Source: Aureimonas sp. SA4125 (GTDB taxonomy: Bacteria; Pseudomonadota; Alphaproteobacteria; Rhizobiales; Rhizobiaceae). From it: 64,000 bases of DNA. Location: contig NZ_AP025032.1 of assembly GCF_019973775.1 (NCBI RefSeq), positions 248,001-312,000 of the forward strand, read 5' to 3'. Of the stretch, positions 36,006 through 44,595 are shown piece by piece. The position numbers were made by a program, and so were the translations under genes. A model generated the notes under the pieces. The model had not been told where the DNA came from. It saw only the letters and a program-made list of their open reading frames with translations, and did not search any database. Every line of letters begins with the position of its first letter. The stretch's first letter is position 1.

Positions 36006-37310
36006 TCAGAATTCCCGCAGAGTCTCGCGCAGCGTCGGCTTTGTGTATTGGGTGCGCGTCAGGCCTCGGCGCTGCAGGGCCGGGACGAGCCCCTCGCAGA
36101 TTTCGAGAATGTACTGACGGCTGATCGTCGTCGTGAACGGACGGGTTATGAGGAAACCGTCGCCGCCGACCGCTTCCATGATTTCCCCGAGGCGGTCCGC
36201 CACTTGATCGGGCGTTCCAACAAGTCCATCGATCCCGCGGGAGACCTGCTCCATGCAGATCTCCCGCAGTGTCTTGCCGCTGCCCCACTGCGCGAAGGCG
36301 TCGAGTGAGCCCTGCTCGCCGTTGGTGGTCAGGTGCGGCAGTTCGGCGTCGAGATCGAATTTCGAGAAGTCGATGTCGGTGATCGAACTGATCGAGGCGA
36401 GCACCTTCTCGATATAGCTCGGATGAGACGATATCCGCTTGAACTTGGCGTGGGCTTCCGCTTCGGTTTCCCCGAGCACTGGGGCGATGACGAAGAGCAC
36501 CTTGATCTCGTCCGGATCGCGCCCGCCGGCTGCCGCCCTGGCGCGTACGTCGTCGCGGTAGGCCTTGATCCCATCGACACCAGAGGAGGGAGCGATGATG
36601 CTGTCTGCGGTCATCGCCGCGAACTGTCGCCCTCGCGGCGAGCCCCCGGCCTGCACGAAAGTCGGCCGGCCCTGCGGACCCGGCACGCAGTTCAGCGGCC
36701 CACGGCACTTGTAGTACTTGCCGACAAAGTTGATCGGCCGAACTTTGCGGTAGTCGGCGTAGGTATCGGTCTCCCTGTCGAGGACCACCGCATCCTTGTC
36801 CCAGCTGCCCCAGAGCTGCTTGCAGAGCTCGACATATTCGTCCGCCATGTCGTAGCGGTCCTGACGAGGCGGCAGCTCGTCCATGCCGAAATTCTGGGCT
36901 GCCAGGTTTTCGCCGCTGGTCACGATGTTCCAGCCGAAACGGCCTCCGGAGATGCTGTCGAGCGTCGCGCACAGACGGGCCAGCATGAAGGGCGGATAGG
37001 CCATCGTCGACATCGTCGCGACGACGCCCAGATGGCTCGTATTGGCCCCGATCAAAGCCGCCATTGGCGCCGGGTCCGCCTTTGGACCCATGATCGCATG
37101 CTTCAGATAAGCCTCCGTGCTGTCGCCGTAGGCCTCGGATATCATCAGCGTGTCTTCGAGCATGATGTAGTCGAAACAGGCCCGTTCCATCGCCTTGGCC
37201 ATGTCGATGTAGAAGCCGCCGTCCCACGGATGGCCATCGGCACCGAAGGGATGGTTCCATTCGCTGACCGCGAAGTTCATGAACCATCCGAGATGGAAAC
37301 GCTTCGGCAT
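36006..37310 (-). CDS. FMN-dependent monooxygenase of the NtaA/SnaA/DszA family (copy 2)
   Basis: A 434-residue LLM monooxygenase: FHLGWFMNF at the start, GRFGWNIVTSGENLAAQNFG in the middle, FVQAGGSPRGRQFAA, and a C-terminal ALQRRGLTRTQY. It shares 443 bp of identical DNA (36592-37034) with the adjacent copy 3, while the flanking parts differ, a sign of gene conversion. It starts 51 bp after the stop of copy 3 with GAAGGA upstream. FMNH2 would come from the reductase that follows. The divergent C-terminal third may set substrate range. Confidence 0.93.
   Translation of the reverse strand: MPKRFHLGWFMNFAVSEWNHPFGADGHPWDGGFYIDMAKAMERACFDYIMLEDTLMISEAYGDSTEAYLKHAIMGPKADPAPMAALIGANTSHLGVVATMSTMAYPPFMLARLCATLDSISGGRFGWNIVTSGENLAAQNFGMDELPPRQDRYDMADEYVELCKQLWGSWDKDAVVLDRETDTYADYRKVRPINFVGKYYKCRGPLNCVPGPQGRPTFVQAGGSPRGRQFAAMTADSIIAPSSGVDGIKAYRDDVRARAAAGGRDPDEIKVLFVIAPVLGETEAEAHAKFKRISSHPSYIEKVLASISSITDIDFSKFDLDAELPHLTTNGEQGSLDAFAQWGSGKTLREICMEQVSRGIDGLVGTPDQVADRLGEIMEAVGGDGFLITRPFTTTISRQYILEICEGLVPALQRRGLTRTQYTKPTLRETLREF
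36592..37034 (-). repeat. 443-bp tract identical to 37945-38387
   Basis: Read by eye base for base, this segment of the copy-2 monooxygenase gene is identical to the corresponding segment of copy 3, offset 1353 bp. Sequence on both sides diverges at once. It covers the flavin-binding core of the protein. Confidence 0.9.
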
Positions 37311-37361
37311 GTATGGGTCCTTCTCTCTCAGGCTTGTCGGCTTCCGCTCGTCATGAGGGTT

Positions 37362-38663
37362 CTAAAACTCGCGCAACGTCTCGCGCAGTGTCGGTCCGGT
37401 ATATTCGGTACGTGTCAGGCCCCTGCGCTGTAGGGCAGGCACAAGCCCTTCGCAGACCTCGGTGACATACTGGCGGCTAACCTTCTGGAAGGGCGAACTG
37501 ATGAGGAAGCCGTCGCCACCGACCGCCTCCATGACCTCGCCGAGCCGATCCGCAACCTGATCCGGGGTGCCGACGATGCCGTCGAGACCGCGAGTCGCGC
37601 GGTCGTTGACAAGCTGGCGCAGGGTCTTGCCACTACCCCATTGCGCGAAAGCATCGAGGGAGCCCTGCTCGCCGTTGGTGGTCATTCGCGGCAGCTCGGT
37701 GTCGAGATCGAACGTCGAGAAATCGATGTCTGTGACTGAGCTGATCGAAGCCAGCGTCTTCACCTGATACTCGGGAGAGGATGTGTATTCGTGGAGCTTG
37801 GCTTTGGCCGCCGCTTCGGTTTCCGCCAGAACCGGGGTGACGATGAAAAACACCTTCACCTCGTCCGGATCGCGCCCGCCGGCTTCGGCCCGCGCCCGAA
37901 TGTCGTCGCGATACTCCTTCATCGCGGCGATACCGGATGCGGCGGCGATGATGCTGTCTGCGGTCATCGCCGCGAACTGTCGCCCTCGCGGCGAGCCCCC
38001 GGCCTGCACGAAAGTCGGCCGGCCCTGCGGACCCGGCACGCAGTTCAGCGGCCCACGGCACTTGTAGTACTTGCCGACAAAGTTGATCGGCCGAACTTTG
38101 CGGTAGTCGGCGTAGGTATCGGTCTCCCTGTCGAGGACCACCGCATCCTTGTCCCAGCTGCCCCAGAGCTGCTTGCAGAGCTCGACATATTCGTCCGCCA
38201 TGTCGTAGCGGTCCTGACGAGGCGGCAGCTCGTCCATGCCGAAATTCTGGGCTGCCAGGTTTTCGCCGCTGGTCACGATGTTCCAGCCGAAACGGCCTCC
38301 GGAGATGCTGTCGAGCGTCGCGCACAGACGGGCCAGCATGAAGGGCGGATAGGCCATCGTCGACATCGTCGCGACGACGCCCAGATGCTTGGTCCGGCTC
38401 GCGATCAGCGCCGCAAGCGGCATTGGATCGCTTTTCGGTCCCATCAGCGCGTACTTCAGGTAGGCTTCCATGCTGTGGCCGTAGGCCTCGGATATCATCA
38501 GCGTGTCTTCGAGCATGATGTAGTCGAAACAGGCCCGCTCCATCGCCTTGGCCATATCGACGTAGAAGGAGCCGTCCCACGGCTTCCCCCCGCTGGAGAA
38601 TGGGGCGTTCCAGTCGTCGACCGAGAAATTCATGAACCAGGCGAGGTGAAAGCTCTTCGACAT
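37362..38663 (-). CDS. FMN-dependent monooxygenase of the NtaA/SnaA/DszA family (copy 3)
   Basis: A 433-residue LLM monooxygenase and first gene of the long minus-strand operon. It begins MSKSFHLAWFMNFSVDDW, carries the same GRFGWNIVTSGE and FVQAGGSPRGRQFAA motifs as copy 2, and ends ALQRRGLTRTEYTGPTLRETL. The N-terminal 95 and C-terminal 200 or so residues differ from copy 2 while the centre is identical. AAGGA lies upstream of the ATG, just past a 15-bp tandem duplication. A divergent LysR gene 491 bp away probably controls it. Confidence 0.93.
   Translation of the reverse strand: MSKSFHLAWFMNFSVDDWNAPFSSGGKPWDGSFYVDMAKAMERACFDYIMLEDTLMISEAYGHSMEAYLKYALMGPKSDPMPLAALIASRTKHLGVVATMSTMAYPPFMLARLCATLDSISGGRFGWNIVTSGENLAAQNFGMDELPPRQDRYDMADEYVELCKQLWGSWDKDAVVLDRETDTYADYRKVRPINFVGKYYKCRGPLNCVPGPQGRPTFVQAGGSPRGRQFAAMTADSIIAAASGIAAMKEYRDDIRARAEAGGRDPDEVKVFFIVTPVLAETEAAAKAKLHEYTSSPEYQVKTLASISSVTDIDFSTFDLDTELPRMTTNGEQGSLDAFAQWGSGKTLRQLVNDRATRGLDGIVGTPDQVADRLGEVMEAVGGDGFLISSPFQKVSRQYVTEVCEGLVPALQRRGLTRTEYTGPTLRETLREF
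37945..38387 (-). repeat. 443-bp tract identical to 36592-37034
   Basis: Second copy of the identical tract, inside the copy-3 monooxygenase gene. A further shared stretch of about 60 bp occurs at 38481-38540, after a diverged gap. Confidence 0.9.
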
Positions 38664-39154
38664 TCCGGCTGGCTTCCTTGTGTACGGCAGACTTGTGTAC
38701 GGCAGACTTCCGAAACCGGGCCGGTGTGGGTCACCGAAGCGGCATGCGACGACGTTAGCCGCAGTGCAGCATGGGCGACCATCGGCAAAGCTTGATGCTT
38801 TGATTGGGCAAGGAGGATGCTTTCCAGTCGAGCCCTACTGCAATTCGGCAATTGTTTTCGCCTCTTGGCGCAACACCCGCTGGCAGGCGGCTTGTTGTCG
38901 TCTGGGTGCTTTCAGCCTCAGCAGGAAATCATGGCGGGTGATGCGTGCAATGCATCATGCAGATCGGGACTGCACGTGGCGTAGGCACTTCTTCCTAGTT
39001 CGGCGACCACCGCCGGCGGCCCGGGTGGTCGCTGCTGCCAGTCATGCCCGCCAGTCATTCGTTTCTGTGCACAATCGGTCCGTCGGGGCCCGTAATGGCA
39101 CGAGGTTTGCAGGGCGTGCGACGGAGCCGGTCAAACAAACAGAACTGGTGTGCA
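38664..39154. other. 491-bp divergent promoter region between LysR and the monooxygenase operon
   Basis: It separates the minus-strand monooxygenase operon from the plus-strand LysR gene. It contains the 15-bp tandem duplication near the operon start and an inverted repeat CGTGCA-N21-TGCACG (38944-38976). LysR proteins usually bind such shared regions. No gene is seen. Confidence 0.55.
38677..38706. repeat. Tandem 15-bp duplication in the monooxygenase operon leader
   Basis: CTTGTGTACGGCAGA occurs twice in a row, 14-43 bp upstream of the copy-3 start codon. Each unit holds GTAC. It lies in the probable 5' UTR, so it may be a recent slippage duplication or a regulator site. Confidence 0.7.
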
Positions 39155-40108
39155 ATGTCGAATTTGTCTCAAATTTACGACATCGACCTGAAGTTGTTGC
39201 GCTGCTTCTGCACAATTGTAGAGGAAGGTGGCTTCACGGCTGCTCAGGCAGCGTTGAATCTCTCCCAATCCATGCTGAGCGAGTATCTGAAATCGCTGGA
39301 AATCCGTCTCGGCGTAAGGTTGTGCCAGCGAGGCCCGAAGGGCTTCAAGCTGTATCATGAGGGCGAGGTCGTCTATCAGGCCGCCAAGGAACTGTTCGCC
39401 TCAGTCGAGAGCTTCAAGCAGCGCGCCTCCAATCTCAACGACAGTGCCGGACACGAGCTCATCATCGGCGTTCAGGACCATATCGTCGACAACCCGCAGT
39501 CGCGCATTGCTGAGGCGATCAGCCGCCTCGCCGAATACTATCCCAACGCGCGTTTCAAGCTGGAAATCATGCTGGGTTTCCAGATGACGGGCCGCGTGGC
39601 AGACGGCCTCATTCACGTCGGCATCGGTCTCACCGACGACCAGTTCAGCCAATTGTCCTTCGAGCCTCTCTTCGAGGAGGCGTCTGCAATCTATTGCGGT
39701 CGGACGCATCCGCTGTTTCACATTCGCGATTGCGATATTACGCGCCAGCAGATCGAAAACGCCGTCTATGCGAACCGCGGCCATCTCGAGCACTTCCACC
39801 CCGAGCGCATCCGCAATGCGGCCACCCGCGGCGACATCGGATACGGCGCCCATGCGCACATGACGCTCATTCTGTCTGGTCGCAATATCGGCTATCTGCC
39901 GGACCATGTGGCGGCGCCCCATGTCGAAAGCGGCCGACTACGGGTGTTGCGCCACGACCTCACCGGCAAGGTCCACGCCATCGCCGCGGTGACGGGACCG
40001 AGTTCGAGCGAGTTCAAATTGGCACGGCGCTTTGTCGACTGCCTCGTCGACATCCATATGGAGCACGAGCCGGTGGCTGGCGGACGAATGCAGATTGTCA
40101 GTTCATGA
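39155..40108 (+). CDS. LysR-family transcriptional regulator
   Basis: A 317-residue regulator with an N-terminal helix-turn-helix (LKLLRCFCTIVEEGGFTAAQ, ALNLSQSMLSEYLKSLEIRLG) and a C-terminal effector domain (HELIIGVQDHIVDN, GLIHVGIGL, YLPDHVAA). I start at the ATG at 39155, which gives the usual N-terminal length; in-frame upstream codons do not fit. It diverges from the monooxygenase operon and is the best candidate for its control. The effector is unknown, and sulfate-starvation regulators such as CysB and Cbl belong to the same superfamily. Confidence 0.92.
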   Translation: MSNLSQIYDIDLKLLRCFCTIVEEGGFTAAQAALNLSQSMLSEYLKSLEIRLGVRLCQRGPKGFKLYHEGEVVYQAAKELFASVESFKQRASNLNDSAGHELIIGVQDHIVDNPQSRIAEAISRLAEYYPNARFKLEIMLGFQMTGRVADGLIHVGIGLTDDQFSQLSFEPLFEEASAIYCGRTHPLFHIRDCDITRQQIENAVYANRGHLEHFHPERIRNAATRGDIGYGAHAHMTLILSGRNIGYLPDHVAAPHVESGRLRVLRHDLTGKVHAIAAVTGPSSSEFKLARRFVDCLVDIHMEHEPVAGGRMQIVSS

Positions 40109-40174
40109 CAGCATGATCACATCACGCTTGTTTCGAGCATCGTCGAGACGTTCGGGCGCGCTGCAAAATACGCC

Positions 40175-41302
40175 TTAAACCTCTTCTGGACCGAGCTTGC
40201 CGCGGCCGAAGGGGACCTCTTCTCGTGCATTTTGTCGGACGGTGTATATCGTCGAGCCCATGACGATCAATGCTCCGAGCATTGTGGAAATCTCCGGGAC
40301 TTCGCTGAAAAGGAGGTAACCGACGAAGATGGCAATCAGCAGCCTGGTGAACTCGAGGGGAGCGAGGGCGGCAGCCTCCGCCACACGGAAAGCCATTGTG
40401 AAAAGATACTGCGCGACAGTGCCGATGGTGCCGATCACCAGGAGCAATAGCCATTCCTTCTGGCTTGGCCACTGCCACCACAGAAACGAAGGCACGGCGT
40501 AGGCCGCGCATAGGACGACGGACTGGTACAGCATGACGGTTTCAGTCGACTCGGTGCGCGCCATCAGGCGGATCGAAATGGTGACGCCACACAAGAGCAT
40601 CGCGCTGAGAACCGCTATCAGAGCGTAGGCGTCCATCAGATCGCCAGTCGGCCTGAGCATAATGACGACGCCGACGAAGCCCACTATCGTCGCGGTCCAA
40701 CTCCGCCAGCCGACTTTTTCCTTCAAAATAACGACGGCAGTGATGGTCATGAAGATGACTTGACTGAAGCCAAGTGCGGTCATATCGGCAAGGGGTAAAT
40801 ATAGAAGCGCGAGAAAGTATGTATACTGCGAGCCGAGACAAAAAAGACCCCGCCAAATGTGTTTTCCGAGATGATCGGTCCGGAAGGCACGTGACAGGTC
40901 ATTGGCGAAGAGCGGCAGCAGCATCAGTGTCAGGATGACCTGGCGGATGAGCAGCGTCTGGGTGAGCGGCAACCCGTTTCCGATTTCCTTGACGGCAGCC
41001 ATCATCACCGAGAACAGCGCGATCGAGACGATGAAGAGGATCGAGCCGCGCATGTTGTCGGGCACGGCGGTCCATCTCGCCTTGATACGGCGATGCGCGG
41101 CGGCAAAACGGTTCTTCGGCCGCTTGGCCAAGTGAAAGATGTGGCGACTGGCGACTGGCTCGCGGCCGGTCAGGATCGGCATCGCGGAGGCCGTCACAGT
41201 AGCGAGGTCTCCAGCGTCGAGGGGCTTCGTCCCGCCTTGGTCGGCGCTACCCTCGGCACAGTGGGCGGACGGGCCAGCGTGTCCGAGTCCGAGTTCGCTC
41301 AT
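40175..41302 (-). CDS. EamA-family (DMT) transporter
   Basis: A membrane exporter of the drug/metabolite transporter superfamily. From the ATG at 41302 it has 375 residues. The first 80 or so are polar, and ten membrane helices in two EamA repeats follow (GSILFIVSIALFSVMMAAVKE, then ALAPLEFTRLLIAIFVGYLLF). The start is chosen because its ATGA overlaps the MATE gene stop. A shorter protein from an internal ATG near MRGSILF is possible. Relatives export amino acids or metabolites. Coupling to a MATE exporter suggests a shared efflux task. Confidence 0.85.
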   Translation of the reverse strand: MSELGLGHAGPSAHCAEGSADQGGTKPLDAGDLATVTASAMPILTGREPVASRHIFHLAKRPKNRFAAAHRRIKARWTAVPDNMRGSILFIVSIALFSVMMAAVKEIGNGLPLTQTLLIRQVILTLMLLPLFANDLSRAFRTDHLGKHIWRGLFCLGSQYTYFLALLYLPLADMTALGFSQVIFMTITAVVILKEKVGWRSWTATIVGFVGVVIMLRPTGDLMDAYALIAVLSAMLLCGVTISIRLMARTESTETVMLYQSVVLCAAYAVPSFLWWQWPSQKEWLLLLVIGTIGTVAQYLFTMAFRVAEAAALAPLEFTRLLIAIFVGYLLFSEVPEISTMLGALIVMGSTIYTVRQNAREEVPFGRGKLGPEEV

Positions 41303-42741
41303 GCTGGATCGCGCCTGGTGACAAACGCATAGCGCCGGACGAGCACCAGTCCGATAATCCCTTGCACCGCCGCCAGACCGCACCAAACGTCGCGGGTGTC
41401 GAGGCCAACCAGAAAATGATAGGCGGCCCCGAGCGGAAAGCCGAAGCCCCAGTAAACGACGATAACCACCAGCATCGCGTATCGATTGTCGCCGAGGCCA
41501 CGCAGCACCCCCATTCCCGTTCCGTAGAAGCCATCCGCGAAGATGAAGAGACAGGCGAAGAGCACTATGGAGTGCGATGCTGCGAGCGTGTCGGCGTTTC
41601 GAGGGTCTGTGATGTCGATGAAGAAGCCGATGAAGACGTTGGGAAATGCAACGACGATGAGAGCAGCGACAGCCATCGACACCGTGCCCATTGCGATGCC
41701 GACGAAGCCGGCGACGCGTGCGTCCGCAAACGTGCCCGCGCCATGCCGATAGCTGATGCGCATCGCCGCGGCATCGCCACATGAAACCGCCAGCGAGTAG
41801 GCGACCGTCCCGAAGTTGAGCGCTATCTGATGCGCGGCGAGCGCCGCTGCGCCGAACTGGCCGATGACGACCGTCGCGATGAGGAAGAAGATTCCGTCGA
41901 CGCCCTGCATCGCGCCGATTGGAAGGCCTGACCGGATCATGTCGCGCAGCAGCGCAAGTTTGATCCGCGTGAAGGGAATAAGTGTGCCGCTCGGACCACT
42001 ATGGATGGCGGCGAGCATGACCAGCGCCGTCAGCCATGTCGTGCCGACCAGAGCGATCGGGACTCCGAGGGAACCGAGCGCCGGAAAGCCACCAAACCCG
42101 GAGACGAGTGCGATCCCGGCACCAATGTAGATCACGAGCGTGAGAGGTGTCAGTGCATATAGAATCCATGCCATGCCAAGCGCTGGAAGCATGCTCCGCA
42201 TGAGACCAAGCCGCAGAAGGTTGGCGGGCTCGGCCCAGCGCAGCACATCAAGAATCGCCTCGGCTTCGGTGACCACTTCGGGCGGCTGGCCGAGAACACG
42301 CAGAAGGCCTGGGGCGACACTCATCCAGGCAAAGGACAGGATCGACAGCGCCAGCGTCAGATACAGGCCGTTCCAGTAGAGCCCGGCGACACGCTCGGCA
42401 TCCCGGGCGCCGTTCGCACCGGAGGCGACGACCCCGACCACAACGAGAATACCGGCCATGATGTTCGTGCTGACCGCCACGCGGATCGCCAGCCCCCCTG
42501 CGGCAAGCGAGTCGGCGCTAAGCCAGCCGAGGAGCAGCAGCGTCGTCGTCGTCACGGCGAAGTTTGACAGATGGCCCATAAGGATCGGCGCCGCCAGCAG
42601 TGTCGTCTTGGCAACATGCGCCGAGACGCTCTCGGTCGACGGACTATTGCCGTGCGTCTTCCAGTCGTCGTCGTGGCCGGCATCGGGACCATCGACGCAG
42701 TTTCCGACCCGTCCGCTTGCGGGAACCGTAGCGATATCCAT
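41299..42741 (-). CDS. MATE-family efflux transporter
   Basis: A 480-residue multidrug and toxin extrusion protein with 12 membrane helices starting near residue 45. Signature regions are TLLAAPILMGHLSNFAVTTT, the second-half GLPIGAMQGVDGIFFLIATVVIG, and ALAAHQIALNFG. The first 40 residues are polar. It is coupled by a 4-bp overlap to the EamA gene and diverges from the metallo-hydrolase gene. It may export a product or a toxic intermediate of the oxygenase pathway; this is inference from position. Confidence 0.88.
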   Translation of the reverse strand: MDIATVPASGRVGNCVDGPDAGHDDDWKTHGNSPSTESVSAHVAKTTLLAAPILMGHLSNFAVTTTTLLLLGWLSADSLAAGGLAIRVAVSTNIMAGILVVVGVVASGANGARDAERVAGLYWNGLYLTLALSILSFAWMSVAPGLLRVLGQPPEVVTEAEAILDVLRWAEPANLLRLGLMRSMLPALGMAWILYALTPLTLVIYIGAGIALVSGFGGFPALGSLGVPIALVGTTWLTALVMLAAIHSGPSGTLIPFTRIKLALLRDMIRSGLPIGAMQGVDGIFFLIATVVIGQFGAAALAAHQIALNFGTVAYSLAVSCGDAAAMRISYRHGAGTFADARVAGFVGIAMGTVSMAVAALIVVAFPNVFIGFFIDITDPRNADTLAASHSIVLFACLFIFADGFYGTGMGVLRGLGDNRYAMLVVIVVYWGFGFPLGAAYHFLVGLDTRDVWCGLAAVQGIIGLVLVRRYAFVTRRDPA

Positions 42742-43143
42742 TTTCTGAATGCCAAGTCCGGGCGCGGTGCGAGTTGTCGGCTCTTCACTGCGTCACTGTG
42801 TGGATCGGAAAGGGATCCTGCGCTGGAGCAAAGAAGGCGAAACTGCCGATCCGATGCCTGGCGCGGGCCAGATATGACTGCCTTGCCCTCGTGATAGATG
42901 CAGCGTTGTCGCATCGGCCATCACAAAAATTGAAAGCGCGGTTCGGCCACTTCCAATGTTGTAGAGTGATCGACCCCGTTACGGTCTCTCCGTTGGCGAC
43001 GGCGGTTTTCGGCCGACGATCTCAATATCTGGACTCGCTGGAGCAGCCTGCAGCGGCGGCCAACGACGTCGCCGATGCCGCCACTATCCCCCCCCGAAAT
43101 CAAGTAAGTAGCGTAATAACCGACAACCAAGAGGGGCCAGCAG
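42742..43143. other. 402-bp divergent region between MATE and metallo-hydrolase genes
   Basis: It should hold promoters for both divergent transcripts. I see no clear palindrome or -10/-35 pair. GAGGGG lies 10 bp upstream of the metallo-hydrolase ATG. Confidence 0.45.
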
Positions 43144-43923
43144 ATGCTTACCGACGTTCGAAAGATGTACATCCTCTTGTGCGGCTACGAGATCATCCGC
43201 AAGTCAGGCTGCGTACGCGGGGCTGATCCCGCCATTGTACTTACGGTGCCGATCTCGGCCTATCTGCTCGACACTGCATCGGGCTATGTCCTGGTCGATA
43301 CGGGCCTCGACAGCGCGACGCTCGACGATTCGAGTGAAAGCCGCGCAGCGTATGTCAACGACACCTTTCCCGCCCGGCCCCTCGTGCTGCCAGAACACGA
43401 GATAACCGCCCAGTTGGCGGCCATCGGCGTCGGGCCTGGCGACATCAACGAGGTCATCATCACACATGCCCACGGAGACCATACCGGTAACCTGAAGCTC
43501 TTCCCCCATGCGCGCGTCACCCTGCAGCGCATAGAGTACGAATCAGCATTCGCCGAGCCGCGACGCAGCGAGCATTCCTTCGCCGACATCGCCTCGCCCG
43601 AGATCCGCTGGCATCTTGTCGAGGGCGACGTGACGATAATGCCGGGCCTCGAGCTCATCCTGACGCGCGGACACACGGCCGGGCATCAGTCCGTCGTCGT
43701 GACTTTGCCCGATAGTGGTGTGAAGGTCCTCGTCGCCGATGCGGCAGATCTCCTCGAGAATTTCGAACATGAAGTTCTCGGATCGAGCATGGACGACGAG
43801 GCTGCGCTTGCCAGTCTCCGCCGCCTGAAGCGCATCGTTGCCGAAACCTCGGGCGAACTGGTGCCCTTGCACGACCCTTCCTTTATCATCGCAGCGCGGC
43901 GGGCACCCCTGTTCTACGATTGA
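43144..43923 (+). CDS. N-acyl homoserine lactonase-like metallo-beta-lactamase-fold hydrolase
   Basis: A 259-residue protein of the AttM/AiiA lactonase group. It has THAHGDHTGN (the HxHxDH zinc motif, near residue 104), the next metal ligands in RGHTAGHQS, and DAAD for the bridging Asp, with a C-terminal His in LHDPS. PISAYLLDTASGYVLVDTGLD at the N-terminus is typical. Family members open acyl-homoserine lactone rings, but many act on other lactones or esters. In this island it could quench signals or process a lactone intermediate. Monocistronic; a TetR gene converges on it. Confidence 0.85.
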   Translation: MLTDVRKMYILLCGYEIIRKSGCVRGADPAIVLTVPISAYLLDTASGYVLVDTGLDSATLDDSSESRAAYVNDTFPARPLVLPEHEITAQLAAIGVGPGDINEVIITHAHGDHTGNLKLFPHARVTLQRIEYESAFAEPRRSEHSFADIASPEIRWHLVEGDVTIMPGLELILTRGHTAGHQSVVVTLPDSGVKVLVADAADLLENFEHEVLGSSMDDEAALASLRRLKRIVAETSGELVPLHDPSFIIAARRAPLFYD

Positions 43924-43938
43924 TGAACCGGGGGAATT

Positions 43939-44595
43939 TTAGCGCGGCAGCGGGGTCAGGCGCGCAGGGAAGCATGCGCCACGTGGCGCAATTCGTCTAT
44001 ATCGCAAGCGATCCGATCGTCGCCCCGACTTTTGGTGGCATGGAAAATTCCGTCGAGATGGACGCTGATCGAGCGCGCCGAGCGCGCCGTGTCGACCTTT
44101 TTGAACCGACCACGAGATACCCTTCCGACTGCAATCTTCGAAGAGCGCCTGCTCCCGCTCGTAGAATGCGGCGATCACGGCGTCGGTCTCTGCGTCTCTG
44201 GCCGAAGATGCAGCATAATCGGCCATGATCTTCACCCAGTCGGCCAGCATGGGCGCCATCTCGACCAGCAAAGAGAGATAGGCGCCGATCTCCAGAAGCG
44301 GATCGGCAGCACTCGGGCCAAGCTCTGAAAGCCGACGGTCCAGCCGTTCGGCGACGAGGGCGATGCTGCGTCTGAACAGAACGTCCTTGCTGTCGAAATA
44401 GTAGATCAGGGCGACGTCGATGCTGCACCCTTTCGAAACATCGCGCATCGTGACGATGCTGTAGTGGCGCTCGGCGTCGAGCCGAAGCGCCTCCTCCAGT
44501 ATCTGCTCGGCCCGCATGCCCGGCGCCAGGCGTCGTTGCCCGCCCGCTCTGGCATTCTCCCTGTTTTTGGCTGTCCGTGCGCCCGTGGAGGTCAT
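43939..44595 (-). pseudogene. TetR-family regulator with a frameshifted C-terminus
   Basis: The N-terminal helix-turn-helix (YSIVTMRDVSKGCSIDVALIYYFDSKDVLF) and much of the ligand domain are intact from the ATG at 44595. Near 44112-44120 the frame changes. The read frame continues into an unrelated basic tail to 43939. Another frame from the same point gives GRFKKVDTARSARSISVHL and then LDGIFHATKSRG, a normal TetR end, with a stop at 43956-43958. Loss of a TC dinucleotide from TCTC would explain it. It diverges from the importer-monooxygenase module at 44765-48854 and was probably its repressor. Confidence 0.75.
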
